From Candidatus Gastranaerophilales bacterium (GTDB lineage: Bacteria > Cyanobacteriota > Vampirovibrionia > Gastranaerophilales > Gastranaerophilaceae), in the NCBI GenBank assembly GCA_944325835.1, contig CALVBO010000017.1, positions 1 through 32,410 of the forward strand: DNA of 32,410 nucleotides, in the 5' to 3' direction. The notes beneath the pieces were generated by a model. That model did not search any database. It worked only from the letters and a program-made list of their open reading frames with translations, and was not told the DNA's origin. A program made the translations under genes and the position numbers. How positions within the stretch are numbered: position 1 is the stretch's first letter; each line of letters begins with the position of its first letter. Of this stretch, positions 30,028 to 32,410 are shown piece by piece.

Positions 30028-31863
30028 TTATGAGCCGCCAAGAGTTGAGAAGCCTTTTTCAACTGCTTTGCTGATTAAGCTTTTGACTGTATCATATTCT
30101 GTTGTCAGAGCGGAAAGCTCTGCGTCAACCTGTTGCAAATCAATATCAAGTTCTTCTTCTTTTGCACTCAATTGTAACTGTTTAGTCTTATATTCGGCTT
30201 CGGCTCTTGCAATAGCGTCTTCATCCGCTACTTCCGCAATAAAGTTATTGCTTGTGTAAGGCCCTTGATAGAAGTTGCCGTCCATTTCAGAAAGTGTTGA
30301 GGTGAATAACGTACCGTTTTTCAACATGTTTTTTAAGTTTTCTTCTTCTCCGACAAGATTATTTTCAGTCCAGCCGTTTGCACAAATCTGGTTAAACATT
30401 TGTGAATAATAATCAAGTAATAACTGAGTTTCATCGTCAATGTTGAGAGCTTCAGGATTGTTGATAAAGTAGAAGTATTCCGGATCTCTTGTTACATAGT
30501 AGGAATCTTCAACTTTTTTGTCGCCGGTTGCTTCAACGTCATAGCCTGATTCAAAACCTTCAACAGCTTTTTCAAAATATGTTATTATACCTTTTGCGAC
30601 ATTGGATAATGAAACCTGATAGTTGTTGCCATTTTTAATTACGCAGGTATGTTTACTTGCAGGATCGCCTGTGCTGTAAGCTCCACTGCTGATGGCAGAG
30701 CCAAGGTCAGTAGCAGTATCCGGATATTTTGCAGTTGGCGGAGTGCTTGTACTATCCCAGCTCAAACCATTTAATTTACAGATTTGATCCATTGCAAAAT
30801 TCAGATAATCTTGATCCACAGATGCCGGATCAATAGCGAAAAATTGCAGCATTACGTTGTACAGTTCATTTATGTATTCAACGAGAGCCTGACCCATTTC
30901 GTTAGCATTATCTGTAGATAAAGTGATTTCTTTTTCAAGTAAATCTGCGAAGTTGAATGATGAATCAGAAATAGTCAATTCTGTAGAATCATCATTAGCC
31001 CACTTCTCACCGAGCGTAGCTCCGGTTACTGGAGTCATAGAACCGTCAGACTGTTTGTCTTGATATTCAAAACCGGCACCGCTAAGTTGTTTGAAATTAA
31101 GTAAATTCCCGAGTTGAGCAACCTTATCATAAATAGTATCAGGCATAGGTTGAGTGGAACCGTCTGGTAGAGTTATGGTCTTTTGAGTTCCGTCAGCATT
31201 ATATGCAGTATCATAAGTTTCTCTTAGAGAATTGACATAATCTGAATTGGGATCTGTGATAGTGTTAATGTAGTTTTTCATTGTATTCAAGTTCATTGAA
31301 TTTGTGGTAAATTTCTCTTGAATAGGAGCCCCTAAACCATTATCAGGATCATAGAAAGAGGAGGAGAGGGTTAATGCAGCCTTCATTGAATCAAGTTCAC
31401 TTTGGCTTAATATACCACCCGCGTTTAATCCTTCAAGGAATTTTATAAAATTAGCTTGTGTACGATCCGCCCCGCCGGTTTGATAATCTTCAAAACTAGC
31501 GGTTTCGGTGGTACCGTCTACGACTTTGTCACCTACTGTAATATCTCTGATAGCATTAGCGTATTGACTGTCTAAAACAATTTGTCCCTTGTTGTTAGTC
31601 AAGAGCTGCGGAGAATAGTTGTTTAATAAAGACGGAGTCATTAACAATTCATAACTTACGTCATAAATAGAACCGTCAGTGATATATTCAGAATCCCAAA
31701 CCAATTTAGTTGCATCCAGACTGTTTTGATAATTTTGACTGATTTGCGTAAGCTGGTTTGTAATAGAAAGTTTTTCCTGCGCAATCTGCATAGAGCGAAG
31801 TTCGCAAGTATTTTTTCTTGCGGTTATCCCTAAAAATCTGGCCTGTGAAGCAGCTAAGCCCAT
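30028..31863 (-). CDS. Large filament-like or flagellin/hook-like surface protein
   Basis: A 611-residue protein beginning MGLAASQARFLGITARKN, then a helix with ELRSMQIAQEKLSITNQLTQ. The C-terminus is also a long helix (LQLSAKEEELDIDLQQVDAE to VKSLISKAVEKGF). Helical ends that could pair as a coiled coil, around a variable Ser/Thr/Asn/Asp-rich middle, recall flagellin and hook-associated proteins, and similar starts are common in this bacterial group. The frame is open to 31929, but ATG 31863 with AAAGG upstream is the better start. There is no Sec signal peptide. A filament or secreted surface protein is likely; identity is unproven. Confidence 0.75.
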   Translation of the reverse strand: MGLAASQARFLGITARKNTCELRSMQIAQEKLSITNQLTQISQNYQNSLDATKLVWDSEYITDGSIYDVSYELLMTPSLLNNYSPQLLTNNKGQIVLDSQYANAIRDITVGDKVVDGTTETASFEDYQTGGADRTQANFIKFLEGLNAGGILSQSELDSMKAALTLSSSFYDPDNGLGAPIQEKFTTNSMNLNTMKNYINTITDPNSDYVNSLRETYDTAYNADGTQKTITLPDGSTQPMPDTIYDKVAQLGNLLNFKQLSGAGFEYQDKQSDGSMTPVTGATLGEKWANDDSTELTISDSSFNFADLLEKEITLSTDNANEMGQALVEYINELYNVMLQFFAIDPASVDQDYLNFAMDQICKLNGLSWDSTSTPPTAKYPDTATDLGSAISSGAYSTGDPASKHTCVIKNGNNYQVSLSNVAKGIITYFEKAVEGFESGYDVEATGDKKVEDSYYVTRDPEYFYFINNPEALNIDDETQLLLDYYSQMFNQICANGWTENNLVGEEENLKNMLKNGTLFTSTLSEMDGNFYQGPYTSNNFIAEVADEDAIARAEAEYKTKQLQLSAKEEELDIDLQQVDAELSALTTEYDTVKSLISKAVEKGFSTLGGS

Positions 31864-32049
31864 AGTTTTGCGCCTTTCCTTATTGTAGTAACAACTATAA
31901 TTAAATCTAGTTAATCTATTAGTCGGCATGTCAAAAATTTTTCTTTAATATTTTTTGAAAAATTCCTCAGCAAAATCTAATGGAAACCTTTGTGCTGCAA
32001 TAGTTTCACCCGATTGTAAACATTATTTAACAAAAATAAAAAAAGACTG

Positions 32050-32078
32050 TTGACTTTAAAAATTTTCCATGCCATAAT
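32050..32078 (+). promoter_or_regulatory. rRNA operon promoter
   Basis: TTGACT (32050-32055), 17 bases, CATAAT (32073-32078) with TGC before it (extended -10). Transcription would begin near 32085, giving a 300-base rRNA leader. The 31864-32049 stretch upstream is A/T-rich with A tracts and holds no gene, which fits an UP-element region. Confidence 0.75.
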
Positions 32079-32084
32079 GTAGGA

Positions 32085-32386
32085 GTTGGCGGTTGAACCA
32101 AGCAAAACAAAAATAGCTGGGTTGAGCTGGACGATAAAAGCCGAAGATTAAAATTTGTTTTTAAGAGACATAAAAGCATTACCCCTAAAAAAGTAGAGTA
32201 TCGAAAAAATACCACCACTTTTTGAAGGGAAAATCGGAAGCCAATCGTACATTGACAAAAGGATAGTAAAAGACGAAGCAAGAACTTGTTAATTCTAAGA
32301 AAATGGTTCAAGGAAGAAAGAAATAAAAAAAATGAAGTCGAGCAGTTCATATGCTAGCCGCGTATGAACGAAGGACATAACTTTTC
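32085..32386 (+). other. rRNA leader with pre-16S hairpin
   Basis: Noncoding leader between the rRNA promoter and the 16S gene. I see no ORF. A hairpin at 32345-32369 (GTTCATATGC / GCGTATGAAC, one wobble pair) lies about 18 bases before the mature 16S end, where processing stems usually begin. No convincing boxA or boxB antitermination site was found. Confidence 0.6.
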
Positions 32387-32410
32387 TGACAATGGAGAGT
32401 TTGATCCTGG
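32387..32410 (+). rRNA. rrs: 16S ribosomal RNA, 5' end (cut by window edge)
   Basis: GAGAGTTTGATCCTGG is the universal 16S 5' sequence (the site of the 27F primer). Only the first two dozen bases are in the window. The exact mature 5' end could be a few bases either side of 32387. Confidence 0.95.

Noticed and set aside
32254..32280. Second rRNA promoter starting at TTGACA in the leader
   Set aside because: No -10-like sequence lies 15-19 bases downstream.

Overview
The window looks like a low-GC, Gram-negative member of the non-photosynthetic cyanobacterial sister group (Melainabacteria/Vampirovibrionia, most likely a gut Gastranaerophilales). This is inferred from three things together: prepilin-like proteins with an FTMAE-type N-terminus, an SLH-domain envelope protein beside a TolC-type outer-membrane protein, and a large filament-like protein beginning MGLAASQARFLGITARK. 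The sequence opens in a low-complexity A/G run that resembles a contig edge and closes 24 or so bases into a 16S rRNA gene.

Layout. 1-1339: poly-G tract, palindromic repeats and pilin-like gene 1. 1341-5513: dispersed repeat R1, zinc-ribbon protein, spmAB on the minus strand, a family 2 glycosyltransferase and an SLH envelope protein. 5581-10723: a hairpin repeat pair, a large TPR protein, a TolC-type protein with rnhA, and a flippase-like membrane protein. 10870-15091: rpmE, rpsB, tsf, a ZIP metal transporter and gap. 15153-17107: four small uncharacterised proteins, one with a natural poly-His tail. 17338-20061: an SDF-family symporter and pilin-like gene 2 behind a 14-G tract. 20112-21900: a three-gene operon joined by TAATG overlaps (Cys-rich protein, 2-hydroxyacyl-CoA dehydratase activase-like ATPase, YraN). 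21902-23006: three repeats around an XRE regulator and a DUF167 gene. 23066-29319: bifunctional Rel, a soluble histidine kinase, and a zinc-ribbon/radical-SAM/PfkB operon. 29374-32410: a membrane-anchored small heat-shock protein with a candidate RNA thermometer, a 611-aa filament-like protein, then the rRNA promoter, leader and 16S start.

Most notable signals. (1) Both pilin-like genes lie downstream of a poly-G tract, and in both the frame is open from the tract into the pilin. At the second locus a promoter, ribosome site and ATG precede the tract, so a one-base slip would join that start to the pilin frame; this is a candidate phase-variation switch. (2) A seven-copy dispersed repeat, all in one orientation, has two hairpins with compensatory stem changes, and its end often supplies the stop codon of the neighbouring minus-strand gene. 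(3) The hsp20 ribosome site is buried in a perfect 16-bp hairpin. (4) The activase mini-operon keeps the two Fe-S cysteines of the activase but has an unusually small Cys-rich partner. (5) Eight genes have a -10 box 6-11 bases before the start codon and no Shine-Dalgarno, suggesting leaderless or near-leaderless mRNAs, while translation, envelope and stress genes in the same window have strong Shine-Dalgarno sites. All functional statements come from reading the sequence; no database search was run.
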